Source of the DNA: Sphaerobacter thermophilus DSM 20745
Lineage (GTDB): Bacteria > Chloroflexota > Chloroflexia > Thermomicrobiales > Thermomicrobiaceae
Direction of reading: 5' to 3'
Length of the DNA stretch: 64,000 bases
NCBI RefSeq assembly: GCF_000024985.1
Contig: NC_013523.1
Location: 1,302,001-1,366,000 of the forward strand
Shown: positions 16,375 through 25,714 of the stretch, piece by piece
Numbering within the stretch: position 1 is the stretch's first letter
Layout of the letters: every line of letters starts with the position of its first letter
The notes under the pieces: generated by a model
Database searches by the model: none
Seen by the model: the letters and a program-made list of their open reading frames with translations, nothing else
Told to the model about the DNA's origin: nothing
Made by a program: the position numbers and the translations under genes

Positions 16375-17981
16375 CCGCCGATCCTTCCCCACCGCGCGTC
16401 ATACAGCGCTGCCAGCGCGCGCGGAAGCGCATCGATCAGGTCGCTGGCGACGAGCCCGAGCGTACCGACGCGCTCCATCGCCAGGATTGCCGCCTCGCCC
16501 CCCAGGTAGACCCCAGCCGCTGCGGCTTCGCGCGACGGGACGCCCTGGGCCATCAGCCCGCCGATCATCCCGGCCAGTACGTCACCGGTTCCGGCCGAGG
16601 CCAGCGCCGGGAGAGCCTGTGGAGCCACCAGGAGCGTGCCGTCGGGGCTGGCCACCACCGTGTGGCCATGCTTCAGCACGACCACCTGCCCGAACCGCTC
16701 AGCCGCCTCGCGCGCCGCGGACCAAGGGTCGGCGACGATCTCATCGACCTCGGTGTCGAGCAGACGGCTCAGTTCACCGGGGTGTGGCGTCAGAACGAGT
16801 TGAGCCGAGCGCAACCGGTCGGGCCACTCAGACTGCTTCGCCAGCCAGTTGAGCGCGTCGGCGTCCAGCACTGCCTGGGCACGGAACTCCTGGGCCTCCT
16901 CGGCCACGGTGCTCGCGCCGAACCCGATGCCTGCCGCGACCGTCCGCACTCGGAAGAGGGCGTTCAGGAATTCGTCGACAGGCGAGTCCTGACCGAGCCC
17001 AGGGCCCACCACGAGTGCCTGATAGCGATCGATCTGCTCGTGGATCATGCGCGCCATGCGCGCGCCGGCGCCGCCGATCTCCCCCTCCGGGAGCGGAAGG
17101 AACGTCACCTCGGGAAGCGCGGTGGCGATCGGGGCGATCAGCGACCGTGGGACGGCCAGTGTCACCAGCCCGGCCCCGACCCTTGCGCCGGCTGCCGCGG
17201 TCAGACGCGGAGCCCCATAGTAGGTCGGAGCCCCGCCGACGACGAGGAGCGTCCCTACCTCGCGCTTATGCGTGTCCGCATGCCGACGAGGCAACCAGGC
17301 GCGCACGTCCTGCTCGGTGATGAGTTGTGGGGCTTCACGGGATATGTCGGGCGCGGGCAGCCCGATGTCGATCAGCCGAAGAATCCCCGTGTAGCGCAGT
17401 GCCGGCGCACGGTAGAGCCCGATCTTCGGTAGGCCCACCGTGACCGTCATGTCGGCCGCCAGCGCGCCCTCCGCGACGGCCCCGCTGTCCGCGTCCACGC
17501 CGCTAGGAACGTCGAGCGCGACGACCGGCGTGCTGCGCTCACGTCGGACGGCCGCGACGGTTGCGAACGCGTCCACAACCTCCGGCGGCAAGGTGTCTTT
17601 TCCGCCGATGCCGAACACCGCATCGACGATGACGTCCGCCCCCCGCGCTGCCTCCGCGAGCGCTCTAGGTTCGATCCAGACGAACTGGTCGGCCGTTGCC
17701 GCATCGATCGGAGCACCACCGCTGTCCGTGCGCCGGTAGCCCCAGATCAGACACCGCCAACCGCGCTCCTGCAAGGCGGCTGCGGCGACCAGACCGTCGC
17801 CGCCGTTGTTGCCCGGGCCGGCCAGCACGAGCACGGTCCCCGCGCGCCCCCCGGCCGCTCGTTCGATCTCCCGTGCGACGCCACGACCCGCGGCGCGCAT
17901 CAGGTCCGCCTCCGTGTGTCCCGCTGCCAGTGCGGCACGTTCCGCCGCCCGAATCTCCTCCACCCGGCACAAGTTGATCAC
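16371..17981 (-). CDS. nnr: Bifunctional NAD(P)HX epimerase/dehydratase
   Basis: Repairs hydrated NAD(P)H. The 536-aa length fits the fused enzyme. The N-terminal YjeF epimerase domain (about 1-215) has VLAGPGNNGGDGLVAAAALQ, DAVFGIG and ALDVPSGVDADSG. The C-terminal ribokinase-like dehydratase domain (about 225-530) has LLVVGGAPTYYGAPRLTA, GPGLGQDS, VLDADALNWLA, LTPHPGELSRL and the nucleotide/catalytic GTGDVLAGMIGGL. It overlaps acpS by 4 bp at the start and the CBS gene by 4 bp at the stop. Pairing with acpS is widespread in bacteria. Confidence 0.95.
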   Translation of the reverse strand: MINLCRVEEIRAAERAALAAGHTEADLMRAAGRGVAREIERAAGGRAGTVLVLAGPGNNGGDGLVAAAALQERGWRCLIWGYRRTDSGGAPIDAATADQFVWIEPRALAEAARGADVIVDAVFGIGGKDTLPPEVVDAFATVAAVRRERSTPVVALDVPSGVDADSGAVAEGALAADMTVTVGLPKIGLYRAPALRYTGILRLIDIGLPAPDISREAPQLITEQDVRAWLPRRHADTHKREVGTLLVVGGAPTYYGAPRLTAAAGARVGAGLVTLAVPRSLIAPIATALPEVTFLPLPEGEIGGAGARMARMIHEQIDRYQALVVGPGLGQDSPVDEFLNALFRVRTVAAGIGFGASTVAEEAQEFRAQAVLDADALNWLAKQSEWPDRLRSAQLVLTPHPGELSRLLDTEVDEIVADPWSAAREAAERFGQVVVLKHGHTVVASPDGTLLVAPQALPALASAGTGDVLAGMIGGLMAQGVPSREAAAAGVYLGGEAAILAMERVGTLGLVASDLIDALPRALAALYDARWGRIGG

Positions 17982-18370
17982 GACCCGTCCGCCTCCCCGT
18001 CCATCGGCGCACGCTTGGTGGCCACGACGACCGCCATCGCCACGCTACGCGAGTGTGTCAGTGAGATCGAGAAATGGGTTAGGCCAAGATGCGCGGCCCG
18101 CGCCGCGGCCGTGTCGTGGAGCACGACGATCGGTTTTCCGCGGCGGTTTGGTAGGACCTCGATGTCGCGCCAGCGGATCCCACGGACACCCGTCCCCAGC
18201 GCCTTCATCACCGCTTCCTTGGCCGCGAAGCGCGCTGCCAGTTCCGCCGGTCGGCGGCCGTAGCGCTCCCGCTCCCGCTCGGTGTAAACCCTGCGCAAGA
18301 ATCGATCACCGAAGCGCTCAAGCGTCTGCTGAATGCGGTCGATCTCGATGACGTCGATGCCAACTTCCAC
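17978..18370 (-). CDS. acpS: Holo-[acyl-carrier-protein] synthase
   Basis: Attaches 4'-phosphopantetheine from CoA to acyl carrier protein. Both family motifs are seen: GIDVIEIDRI with the Mg-binding Asp near the N-terminus, and RFAAKEAVMKALGTG with the catalytic Glu and Lys; HFSISLTHSRSVAMAVVV ends the domain. GTG 18370 gives 130 aa, the usual size. The frame stays open upstream to 18451, with ATG at 18427 as alternative, but those residues overlap the UDP-glucose dehydrogenase end and do not look conserved. Overlaps nnr by 4 bp. Confidence 0.9.
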   Translation of the reverse strand: MEVGIDVIEIDRIQQTLERFGDRFLRRVYTERERERYGRRPAELAARFAAKEAVMKALGTGVRGIRWRDIEVLPNRRGKPIVVLHDTAAARAAHLGLTHFSISLTHSRSVAMAVVVATKRAPMDGEADGS

Positions 18371-18407
18371 CGGTCCGGCCGCCTCTGGATCCCAGAGGGG
18401 CTGATAG

Positions 18408-19700
18408 CTAGCGCCCGACACCGGCATAGCGGAACCCAAGTCGCCGCACATCGGCAGGATCGTAGAGGTTGCGCCCGTCCAGCAGAACCGGCTGGCGCAT
18501 CAAGTCCGCGACCCGTCCGAGATCGGCCTGCTTGAACTCGTTCCAGGGCGTCAGCACCAGCAGCGCGTCGGTCCCGCGCACGGCTTCGTAGGGATCGTCG
18601 AAGTACTCCGCCTCGGGGACCACCTCCCGGGCATTGTCCATCGCCGCCGGGTCGTAACAGCGAGGGATCGCCCCGCGCTGGATGAGCATGCGCACCACGT
18701 CGATCGCTGGCGACTCGCGGATATCGTCGGTGTCCTGCTTGAACGAGAGTCCCCAGATCGCAATCGGCCGCTGGTGGAGGTCGCCCACCATGGTCTGGAG
18801 CTTGTGCACGAAGCGCCGGCGCTGATCCTGGTTGATCTCCAGCACGGCGTGGAGGAGTTGCGGGTGGCAGCCGGCCTCTTGCGCCATGTAGGACAGCGCC
18901 TTGACGTCCTTGGGGAAGCAGGACCCGCCGAACCCGATACCGGCGTCGAGGAACAGCGGGCCGATCCGCGGGTCGAGGCCCATGCCCTGCGCGACGACCT
19001 TGACGTCCGCCTGGTATTGCTCGCAGATCTGCGCGATTTCGTTGATGAAGCTGATGCGGGTCGCCAGGATCGCGTTGGAGGCGTACTTGATCATCTCGGC
19101 GGTGCGGCGGTCAGTGATGAGCACCGGCGCGTTGAGGGCGCTGTAGAGTTCTGCGACGCGCTCGGCCGCCTCACGGTCCTCGGCCCCGAGCACGATCCGG
19201 CTGGGATTGAAGACATCCTGGACCGCCGACCCCTCGCGGAGGAATTCGGGGTTGCTCACGACGGCAAAGGTTGCGTCGGGCGACTTGACCTGGTTGATGA
19301 TCGACGTGACGAGGTCCCCGGAGCCGATGGGCATGGTGCTCTTGTTGATGATGATGGTGTGCCCGCGTATGGTCTTGCCGATCATCTCGGCCGCCGAGCG
19401 CACGGCACGCATGTCCGCCTCGCCGCTGAAGGAGGACGGCGTGCCGACGCAGATGAAAACAAACTCAGAAACCGGCACGGCCTCGTCATAGCAGGTGGTA
19501 AAGCGGAGGCGCCCTGCCTTGAGGTTGCGGGTCACGAGCTCGTCCAGACCGGGCTCGTAGATCGGGCTGATCCCCTCCGACAGGAGCTGGACCTTTCGTT
19601 CGTCAATATCGACCCCGTAGACTTGATTCCCCAGGTCGGCGAAGGCGGCCGCGTAGACGGCCCCGACATAGTTCGTTCCGATGATGGTGATGACCGCCAC
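18408..19700 (-). CDS. UDP-glucose/GDP-mannose dehydrogenase family protein
   Basis: Oxidises a nucleotide sugar to its uronic acid using two NAD+. The 430-aa protein has the N-terminal Rossmann domain ITIIGTNYVGAVYAAAFADL (Asn replaces the usual second Gly of GxGYVG), ending the strand VYGVDID; the catalytic Cys is in GFGGSCFPKDVKAL (near residue 265), and the C-terminal UDP-binding domain has AIWGLSFKQDTDDIRESPA. GTG 19700 is used: it has AAGGGA upstream and is four bases from the previous stop. It sits behind a FecR-like membrane protein, which may hint at envelope polysaccharide synthesis. Confidence 0.92.
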   Translation of the reverse strand: MAVITIIGTNYVGAVYAAAFADLGNQVYGVDIDERKVQLLSEGISPIYEPGLDELVTRNLKAGRLRFTTCYDEAVPVSEFVFICVGTPSSFSGEADMRAVRSAAEMIGKTIRGHTIIINKSTMPIGSGDLVTSIINQVKSPDATFAVVSNPEFLREGSAVQDVFNPSRIVLGAEDREAAERVAELYSALNAPVLITDRRTAEMIKYASNAILATRISFINEIAQICEQYQADVKVVAQGMGLDPRIGPLFLDAGIGFGGSCFPKDVKALSYMAQEAGCHPQLLHAVLEINQDQRRRFVHKLQTMVGDLHQRPIAIWGLSFKQDTDDIRESPAIDVVRMLIQRGAIPRCYDPAAMDNAREVVPEAEYFDDPYEAVRGTDALLVLTPWNEFKQADLGRVADLMRQPVLLDGRNLYDPADVRRLGFRYAGVGR

Positions 19701-19704
19701 TCGT

Positions 19705-21066
19705 CTACATCCCTTCACGCACCGGGTCACTGACCCGCGACGGGCCGGTGCTCGACTGCGGGTCGCCTGCCTCGTTGCTCGTCAACGATAGATTGGTGAC
19801 CCGTGCCTTATAGCTATGTCCCGAACTGTACACGAGGAGAGACGTGATCTGACGCGGTAGCGGCATGACATTTCTGAGGTCAAACTCGACATGCCGCCAA
19901 ACCCCCCGCTCGATCAACGTCGCTCGTCCCTCGGGCTCAGGGGTCGGTCCCGGCTGGATGTAGAACCCATGCCACCACTCCCGCGGCTGCCCCTGTAGAT
20001 CAACGTACGTCAGCTTGAGGATCAGCGGATACTCCGTGTGCATCTCCCCGCCGCCTGGCGGTGACTGCGCATCAATCCAGATGTCGGCCGCCAGTCGCAG
20101 GGACGAGTGGACCCGCAGCGTCACCCCGATCTGTTGCTGGATCCCCGTCTCGCAGTGGTCAGTGTTCCCACTGTCACGCGAGAATTCGACCGCGACGTGT
20201 CGCTCCCCGAACACCTCAACCGGGACACGCTGGACGATCCCAAACTCGCTGCCGCCGTCGCCGCCCTGGTCCTGGTACTCCACCCATTCGGCCAATCCGC
20301 GCGTGAATTGACCATTACGGATCATCTCGCGCACGGCAGCAGTCACCGGCCCGAAGGCCCCACCTGCGCTCACGATCGTCTGCTCGTTGGCCGCCAGGCT
20401 CCGGGTGCCTGCCTCACTGGTGACGGTGGCATGCCCCCGCAACACGCCGACCCGCACGGCCAGGATCGGCTCATCGGCACCTCCGTTGCGCGAGCTGCGC
20501 TGCACCTCGACGAGGAACGAACCAGCGTCTGGAGTGCGCGGGGAATCCACCATCACCACCTCGGCTGGGCCCGCGGTCACACGCAACGTGGACTCCGCGA
20601 CGTCGCCGTGCGGCGCCATACCGACGTAGATGGTTCCACGCACGGGCACCAGCACGAACTCCTTCCGCGTGGACCAGAACCGGGATGTCCGCATCCGGTG
20701 GATGGTGACCTCGGTCTCCTCCGAGATCTCAACCGTCCCGCCGTCGAAGAGGGTCAACCAGCCCACGGTTCCTTGCCCAGCAGCGATCGTGTCCCCCTCC
20801 TCCACCGTGACCACGTCCGTGACAAGGCGCCACTCGTCCTGCCCCTTGGGACGCAACAACAGTCCCGATCCACTCACGACCTGAAGCGTCGCTGGTTCCG
20901 AGGTGGTCGCGTTGGCGAGATACCAGCGCGCACCGAGCACGGCCGCTCCGACCAGGCTCAGGAACACCACGAACCCGGCCAGGAGCAACGCCCAGGCCAG
21001 GCGCACCTGGCGCCGGATCAGCGGCGAATTGTGAACCCCTGAAACTCCGGTCCCGGTTCCAACCAT
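19705..21066 (-). CDS. Membrane-anchored protein with FecR-like domain
   Basis: The 453-aa protein has a short N-terminal cytosolic tail, one transmembrane helix (about 20-45, LAWALLLAGFVVFLSLVGAA) and a large external part. Residues about 60-240 look like a FecR-type beta domain: VVTVEEGDTIAAGQGTVGWL, FDGGTVEISEETEVTI, VPVRGTIYVG and SLAANEQTIVSAGG. The C-terminal part (about 255-440) resembles a beta-sandwich carbohydrate-binding-like domain (ADIWIDAQSPPGGGEMHTEY). It overlaps acyP by 49 bp and precedes the nucleotide-sugar dehydrogenase by 4 bp. Likely an envelope protein; function unknown. Confidence 0.75.
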   Translation of the reverse strand: MVGTGTGVSGVHNSPLIRRQVRLAWALLLAGFVVFLSLVGAAVLGARWYLANATTSEPATLQVVSGSGLLLRPKGQDEWRLVTDVVTVEEGDTIAAGQGTVGWLTLFDGGTVEISEETEVTIHRMRTSRFWSTRKEFVLVPVRGTIYVGMAPHGDVAESTLRVTAGPAEVVMVDSPRTPDAGSFLVEVQRSSRNGGADEPILAVRVGVLRGHATVTSEAGTRSLAANEQTIVSAGGAFGPVTAAVREMIRNGQFTRGLAEWVEYQDQGGDGGSEFGIVQRVPVEVFGERHVAVEFSRDSGNTDHCETGIQQQIGVTLRVHSSLRLAADIWIDAQSPPGGGEMHTEYPLILKLTYVDLQGQPREWWHGFYIQPGPTPEPEGRATLIERGVWRHVEFDLRNVMPLPRQITSLLVYSSGHSYKARVTNLSLTSNEAGDPQSSTGPSRVSDPVREGM

Positions 21067-21305
21067 TCGCAGGTCATCCGGTTCACCACAGCACCCGGCG
21101 GTCCCTCCCGCAACGCGGCGCGGAACCGCTCCAGCGCCTCTACCGGGCCATCGGCTACCGTCTCAACGGAGCGCCCGTCCTCACGGTTGCGCACCCACCC
21201 GCTCAGCCCGAGCGCGGTGGCGGTACGCACGACGAAAGCGCGGAAGCCGACGCCCTGCACGCGGCCCTCGACGACACAGCGCAGACGGGCCTTCTCCTCC
21301 GGCAC
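21018..21305 (-). CDS. acyP: Acylphosphatase
   Basis: Hydrolyses carboxyl phosphates such as acetyl phosphate. Start GTG 21305 is preferred because AGGAG lies ten bases before it and it gives 95 aa, the family size; upstream in-frame GTGs up to 21341 would overlap tgt. The conserved motif VEGRVQGVGFRAFV carries the phosphate-binding loop and catalytic Arg, and LSGWVRNREDGRSVETVADG contains the catalytic Asn. Sits between tgt (32-bp gap) and the FecR-like gene (overlap). Confidence 0.92.
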   Translation of the reverse strand: MPEEKARLRCVVEGRVQGVGFRAFVVRTATALGLSGWVRNREDGRSVETVADGPVEALERFRAALREGPPGAVVNRMTCEWLEPGPEFQGFTIRR

Positions 21306-21337
21306 GTGCTCAGAGCTCCTCTCCACAGAGACCACCC

Positions 21338-22582
21338 TCACGCGGTTCCCGCCTCTGCACGAAGTCCTCGGTGCCGCTGCCGCTGCCGCGCGGCCGCTGC
21401 GCTGTCGGCCGGGCGGTAGCGGTCGAGGAAGGATCGCATTTCCTCCACAAACGTCCCGCGGGCGATCGCGTCCCGAATCCGCGCCATCTCCCGCTGGATG
21501 AACCAGAGGTTGTGAATCGTGCCCAGCCGGTAAGCCAGCAGTTCACGCGCGCGGAACAGGTGGTGGAGGTAGGCCGCGCTGAATGTCGTGCAGGTTGGGC
21601 AGTTACAGGTCTCATCGACCGGCCCGAAGTGTGTTCGAAACCGAGCTGCGGTGACGTCGACACGCCCGTCCGGGGTGAAGAGCGCCCCCCGCCGCGCCAC
21701 GCGCGTCGGGTGGACGCAGTCGAACATGTCGACTCCAGCGGCCACCCCTCGCCAGAGATCCTCCGGCGATCCGACTCCCATGAGGTAGCGCGGCCGCTCG
21801 GGTGGCAGACCGTCAATCGAGGCGTCGAGCATCTCCGCCATGACCTCTTTCGGCTCGCCCACGCTGAGGCCGCCGATCGCCGAGCCGTCGAGCGGCAGGT
21901 CCCGCAGGAAGCTCGCGCTCTCCCGCCGTCGGTCCGGATCGAAGCCCCCTTGAGCGATCCCGAAGAGCATGGGGCGGGAGTCGGGCGCCACATCCGCCTG
22001 GCGCGCGGCGAAGCGCTCGATGGCACGACGCAGCCAGCGGTGCGTTCGCTCCATCGCCGCGGCCTGCGCGGCGTCGTCGCTCCCGTAGCCGACCAACTCG
22101 TCGAGTGGCATGATGATGTCCGAGCCAAAGCCGAGCTGGAGGTCGATCGCCGATTCGGGGGTCAGTTCCCAAAGGCTTCCGTCGAGGTGAGAACGGAAGG
22201 TCACGCCCTCCTCGCGCACCTCCCGCCGCTGTGCCAGGCTGAAGACCTGAAAGCCCCCGGAGTCGGTGAGGATCGGTCCGTCCCACGCCATGAAGCGCTG
22301 GACGCCGCCTGCCGCTTCCAGGACAGCCAGGCCCGGACGGAGCATGAGGTGATAGGTATTCGCAAGAATGATGTCGGTGCCGCTCGCCCGCACCTCATCC
22401 GGCGTCAGCGACTTGACGCTCGCCTGGGTGCCAACGGGCATGAACGCCGGCGTGCGCACTTCACCGCGCCGGGTCCGGAGGATACCGACGCGGGCCCTGG
22501 TCGTCGGGTCCGATGCCTGGATCTCGAAGTGGTGGGGCTGCTTGCCGCCGGAGTGCGATGCGGCGTTATCGCGCTCAATCAT
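21338..22582 (-). CDS. tgt: tRNA-guanine transglycosylase
   Basis: Exchanges G34 of GUN anticodons for a queuosine precursor. The 414-aa TIM-barrel enzyme shows the start of the conserved core TPAFMPVGTQASVKSLTP, the catalytic acid segment ILTDSGGFQVFSL, the GIAQGG loop, GGLSVGEPKEVM, the nucleophile segment MFDCVHPTRVARRG and the zinc site CNCPTC with a later His in LGTIHN. First gene of the seven-gene minus-strand run ending with the CBS protein at 15895. queA is not adjacent. Confidence 0.95.
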   Translation of the reverse strand: MIERDNAASHSGGKQPHHFEIQASDPTTRARVGILRTRRGEVRTPAFMPVGTQASVKSLTPDEVRASGTDIILANTYHLMLRPGLAVLEAAGGVQRFMAWDGPILTDSGGFQVFSLAQRREVREEGVTFRSHLDGSLWELTPESAIDLQLGFGSDIIMPLDELVGYGSDDAAQAAAMERTHRWLRRAIERFAARQADVAPDSRPMLFGIAQGGFDPDRRRESASFLRDLPLDGSAIGGLSVGEPKEVMAEMLDASIDGLPPERPRYLMGVGSPEDLWRGVAAGVDMFDCVHPTRVARRGALFTPDGRVDVTAARFRTHFGPVDETCNCPTCTTFSAAYLHHLFRARELLAYRLGTIHNLWFIQREMARIRDAIARGTFVEEMRSFLDRYRPADSAAAARQRQRHRGLRAEAGTA

Positions 22583-22635
22583 GGTCGAATGGTAGCACAG
22601 GCGCCGAGGGGCGCGTCAGGCACGACAGGCGATCG

Positions 22636-23301
22636 ATGCCGATGAGCGACAAACGCCGTACACGCGAGATTCGCCGCCGCCTGCAACTGTGGTCATTCGA
22701 CCAACTGTACCGCCACGCCTGGTTCTACGATCCGCTGAGCCGCCTGGTGTTCGGCGACGAGTGGCATCGCTGGCGCCAGGCTGTCCTCCCTTTCGTTGGT
22801 CCAGGGCGCGTCCTCGACCTCGGCTGTGGAACCGGAGCGCTCCTCCCCGAACTGCACGAGAGGGCGATCGCCATTGGCGTGGATCGGTCGCCGAGTATGC
22901 TGCGCGTAGCGAGCCGGCGTGTTCGCCGCGGCTGGCTGGTGCGCGCTGCCGCTGGAGCCCTCCCCTTCCGCGACGCCGCATTCACGACGGTCGTCTCAAC
23001 CTTCCCGGCGCCGTTCATCCTCGAGCGGGACACACTCGCTGAAGTGGCCCGCGTCCTCGAGCCGGGTGGGCGGTTCGTTGTCGTTCTCGGCGGTGAGATC
23101 ACGGATTGGCAAGGATGGCGCCGGCCGGTCGGAGTACTCGCCCGTCTCTTCTACGGGGATCGGGTAAGGGGCGGCACCCCTTCGACGGACGTGCTCGCGT
23201 ATCCCGCCCTGCCCGGGGTCTGGCACACCGTCGCCACACCCCGCGGGCATGCTCATCTCTGGGTTGCAAGCCGTACTGACCGCCCGGCGGCTGGGGGCTA
23301 A
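22636..23301 (+). CDS. Class I SAM-dependent methyltransferase
   Basis: The 221-aa protein has the SAM-binding motif [17 protein letters not shown] (about residue 60), an acidic end of beta-2 in [23 protein letters not shown] (motif for the post-II strand) and the [13 protein letters not shown] segment. It is a methyltransferase type 11 family member, small molecule or lipid substrate unknown. ATG 22636 or 22642 are both possible. Divergent from tgt, and its TAA shares bases with the stop of the tat gene on the other strand (23298-23301). Confidence 0.85.
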   Translation: MPMSDKRRTREIRRRLQLWSFDQLYRHAWFYDPLSRLVFGDEWHRWRQAVLPFVGPGRVLDLGCGTGALLPELHERAIAIGVDRSPSMLRVASRRVRRGWLVRAAAGALPFRDAAFTTVVSTFPAPFILERDTLAEVARVLEPGGRFVVVLGGEITDWQGWRRPVGVLARLFYGDRVRGGTPSTDVLAYPALPGVWHTVATPRGHAHLWVASRTDRPAAGG

Positions 23302-23771
23302 CTGGTCGTGCCGCCGGACCCTGTCCCGGTGTCGTGGCCGTTGGACGCAACCGCGGGCGGCGCATCGATCGGCATCAGGTCGGCAAGCGGGTCGGCCTTG
23401 GTCGGCATCCGCTGCGGGGCAGCGGCCTTTGCCTCGGCCACAGCCTTGGCGACACGCGCCGACGCCCCGGGGGGCGGCGGAGGCGTGTTGATCTGGTCCA
23501 AACGGGTTGCCTCGGTCAGCACCGATGTCGTGGTCCGGTGCACGTCCGCGGCGGACTGCCGGACCTCGTCGCCCACCGACGTGACCTCGCTGGTGACCTC
23601 GTTGAGCGTCCGCTGGAACTCGCCCGTCAGGTCGCTGGTTGCGGCCCGGAACTCGCGGATGCCCTTCCCGATCCCCTGCGCGATCTCAGGCAGTTTTCCC
23701 GGCCCGAAGATCATGAGGGCGATCACCATGATCACCAGGATCTCCATCGGCCCCATGCCAAAGAAGTTCAT
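23298..23771 (-). CDS. TatA/TatB-type twin-arginine translocase protein
   Basis: The start ATG 23771 has GGAGAG six bases upstream. The 157-aa protein begins with a short hydrophobic helix ([20 protein letters not shown]), the FGP hinge and an amphipathic helix ([18 protein letters not shown]), the defining Hcf106/MttA pattern. A long soluble tail follows, with a possible coiled coil (about 45-95) and a Pro/Ala-rich end. The length and the Gly-Pro hinge do not decide between TatA and TatB; the longer tail resembles TatB. No tatC is in the window. Confidence 0.85.
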   Translation of the reverse strand: MNFFGMGPMEILVIMVIALMIFGPGKLPEIAQGIGKGIREFRAATSDLTGEFQRTLNEVTSEVTSVGDEVRQSAADVHRTTTSVLTEATRLDQINTPPPPPGASARVAKAVAEAKAAAPQRMPTKADPLADLMPIDAPPAVASNGHDTGTGSGGTTS

Positions 23772-23893
23772 CCACGCTCTCCGTTCGACGCTACCGCAGC
23801 CCCTGGGCCCGTCCGGATGCTGACGGTTGGTAGTATACCATCGCGAGCGGGCACGGACGGCGAGGCGCGATCGCTGGGACGTGTGCTGGCCGC

Positions 23894-25036
23894 ATGGAGA
23901 GGGAATGGCAGCCGGTGCTCCTACTCGACGGCCGGATCTTAGCATATCGGCGCGGAGGTATTACGCGATATGTCGCTGAACTCGCCGCCCACCTGCCCGC
24001 GGCGGCACCGGACCTGACCGTGCGCGTCCTTGTCAACCGCGCCGGCATCGAGGCCGGTCTGCCGACCGTCCGCGTCAGAACTCCTCCGCACCACCGGCTT
24101 GAGCGCTGGACGCTCGGATTGGAAGTGCTGCGCCACAGGCCCCGCCTGCTCCACAGCCCCGACTTTATTCCACCGGTCGCGCCAGGCATCCCGCTGGTCG
24201 TGACTGTGCACGACCTTGCATTCCTCACCGACCCGTCCCTGCTCGCAGCCGACGGCCTGCGCTACTACGGTCAACTCCCGCGCGCGATCCACGCGGCACG
24301 GGCGGTAATCGCTGTCTCGGGCACGGTTCGTGAACAGGTTATCGAGCGGCTCGGCGTGCCGGCGCACCAGGTACACGCCGTCTACAACGGAGTGGCCGAC
24401 ACCTTCTTCGCCGAGCCGTCCGAACCGCCCAACCAGACGATCGCGCGGGAGGCGCCCGAGATCGCCCCCGCTCTGCTCGGCCGTGATCGGCCAGTGATCC
24501 TGGTGGTGGGCACCGTTGAGCCGCGCAAGCGTCACGTCTTACTCGCGCGGGCGGTGGCGGATCTGGCCGTGCGGCAGCCAGACCTTGCCCCGCTCCTCGT
24601 CGTCGCCGGCCAGCCGGGTTGGCGCTCGGAGGAGGGCACGGCGGCGATCCGCGAACTGGAGCAGTCAGGACTGGCTGTCTGGCTGACGGAGGTCGGCGAC
24701 CGGCTCCTGCACGCGCTCTATCGCACGGCGACCGTGCTCGCCCTCCCCTCGTTCGACGAGGGGTTCGGCCTGCCGCTCGCAGAGGCGATGGCGGCGGGAC
24801 TGCCGGCGGTGGTCGCCAAGCGCGGGGCGCTGCCTGAGGTGGCGGGCGACGCGGCGGTGCTCGTCGATGAGGACGAGCCGGCAACGTGGGCGGAGGTGCT
24901 GGCGTGGGTGCTGGACGATGCCACGCTGCGGCGCGACCTGGCTGCGCGCGGCAGGGAGCGGGCGGCACAGTTCCGCTGGGAACGAACGGCGCGGGAGACC
25001 GCGGCTATCTACCGGAGGGTGCTCGCTGGTGAATGA
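23894..25036 (+). CDS. GT4-family glycosyltransferase
   Basis: GT-B fold retaining glycosyltransferase, 380 aa. The N-terminal half has [10 protein letters not shown] (donor/acceptor loop typical of mannosyl- or glucosyltransferases), [11 protein letters not shown] and [19 protein letters not shown]. The C-terminal half has [40 protein letters not shown] (the E..FGLP..EAMA donor motif) and [15 protein letters not shown]. It transfers a sugar from a nucleotide or lipid donor; neither donor nor acceptor can be set. Overlaps pth by 8 bp. Confidence 0.9.
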   Translation: MEREWQPVLLLDGRILAYRRGGITRYVAELAAHLPAAAPDLTVRVLVNRAGIEAGLPTVRVRTPPHHRLERWTLGLEVLRHRPRLLHSPDFIPPVAPGIPLVVTVHDLAFLTDPSLLAADGLRYYGQLPRAIHAARAVIAVSGTVREQVIERLGVPAHQVHAVYNGVADTFFAEPSEPPNQTIAREAPEIAPALLGRDRPVILVVGTVEPRKRHVLLARAVADLAVRQPDLAPLLVVAGQPGWRSEEGTAAIRELEQSGLAVWLTEVGDRLLHALYRTATVLALPSFDEGFGLPLAEAMAAGLPAVVAKRGALPEVAGDAAVLVDEDEPATWAEVLAWVLDDATLRRDLAARGRERAAQFRWERTARETAAIYRRVLAGE

Positions 25037-25673
25037 GCGACCGACCTGGTTGATCGTGGGGCTCGGCAACCCGGGACAACGCTACGCGGCGACCCGGCAC
25101 AACATCGGCTTCATGGTGGTCGACCATCTCGCACGGAAGTTGGAGCCGGGGACGTTGCGCAACCAGTTCGACAGCGAGCTGATCGAGACGCGCGACGAGC
25201 CCGGCCGCATCGTGCTGCAGAAGCCGCAAACCTACATGAACCTCAGCGGGATCGCCGTGGCCCAGGCGGCACGCTGGTACCGTGTCCCCACCGAGCGCAT
25301 CCTCATCATCTATGACGACCTCGATCTCCCGTTCGGCCGCATCCGGCTACGTCCGGGTGGCAGTAGTGCCGGGCACAAGGGTTTACAGTCCGTGATCGAG
25401 CACCTCGGCACCGACCGGGTGCCGCGCCTCCGGGTGGGAATCGGCCGGCCGGCCCACGGGAGCTCCGTGAGCTACGTGCTCAGCCGTTTTCGATCGGAGG
25501 AGGAACGGGTCCTACCTGAGGTCATCGCGCTCGCCGCCGATGCCGCGCTCAGTTGGTACCAGGATGGCATCGATGCCGCGATGAACATGTACAATCGGGC
25601 TGGTGCCCAGCGAGAGGACGGACGCGAAGCGCAAGGGAGAGTAGACAGCCAGCGGTTCACTTCCGGAACGTAG
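25029..25673 (+). CDS. pth: Peptidyl-tRNA hydrolase
   Basis: Releases peptides from peptidyl-tRNA that drops off ribosomes. The 214-aa protein starts at GTG 25029, overlapping the glycosyltransferase stop. Catalytic and binding residues are present: GLGNPG, RHNIGF (catalytic His), [10 protein letters not shown] (Asn) and [20 protein letters not shown] with the Asp that polarises the His; [14 protein letters not shown] follows. About 20 residues after the normal end (from MNMYNRAG) form an Arg/Gln-rich tail. Confidence 0.95.
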   Translation: MNERPTWLIVGLGNPGQRYAATRHNIGFMVVDHLARKLEPGTLRNQFDSELIETRDEPGRIVLQKPQTYMNLSGIAVAQAARWYRVPTERILIIYDDLDLPFGRIRLRPGGSSAGHKGLQSVIEHLGTDRVPRLRVGIGRPAHGSSVSYVLSRFRSEEERVLPEVIALAADAALSWYQDGIDAAMNMYNRAGAQREDGREAQGRVDSQRFTSGT

Positions 25674-25714
25674 CGACGGCCGGGAGCAACGAGGCTCCAG
25701 GCAGGAGGTGTAAC

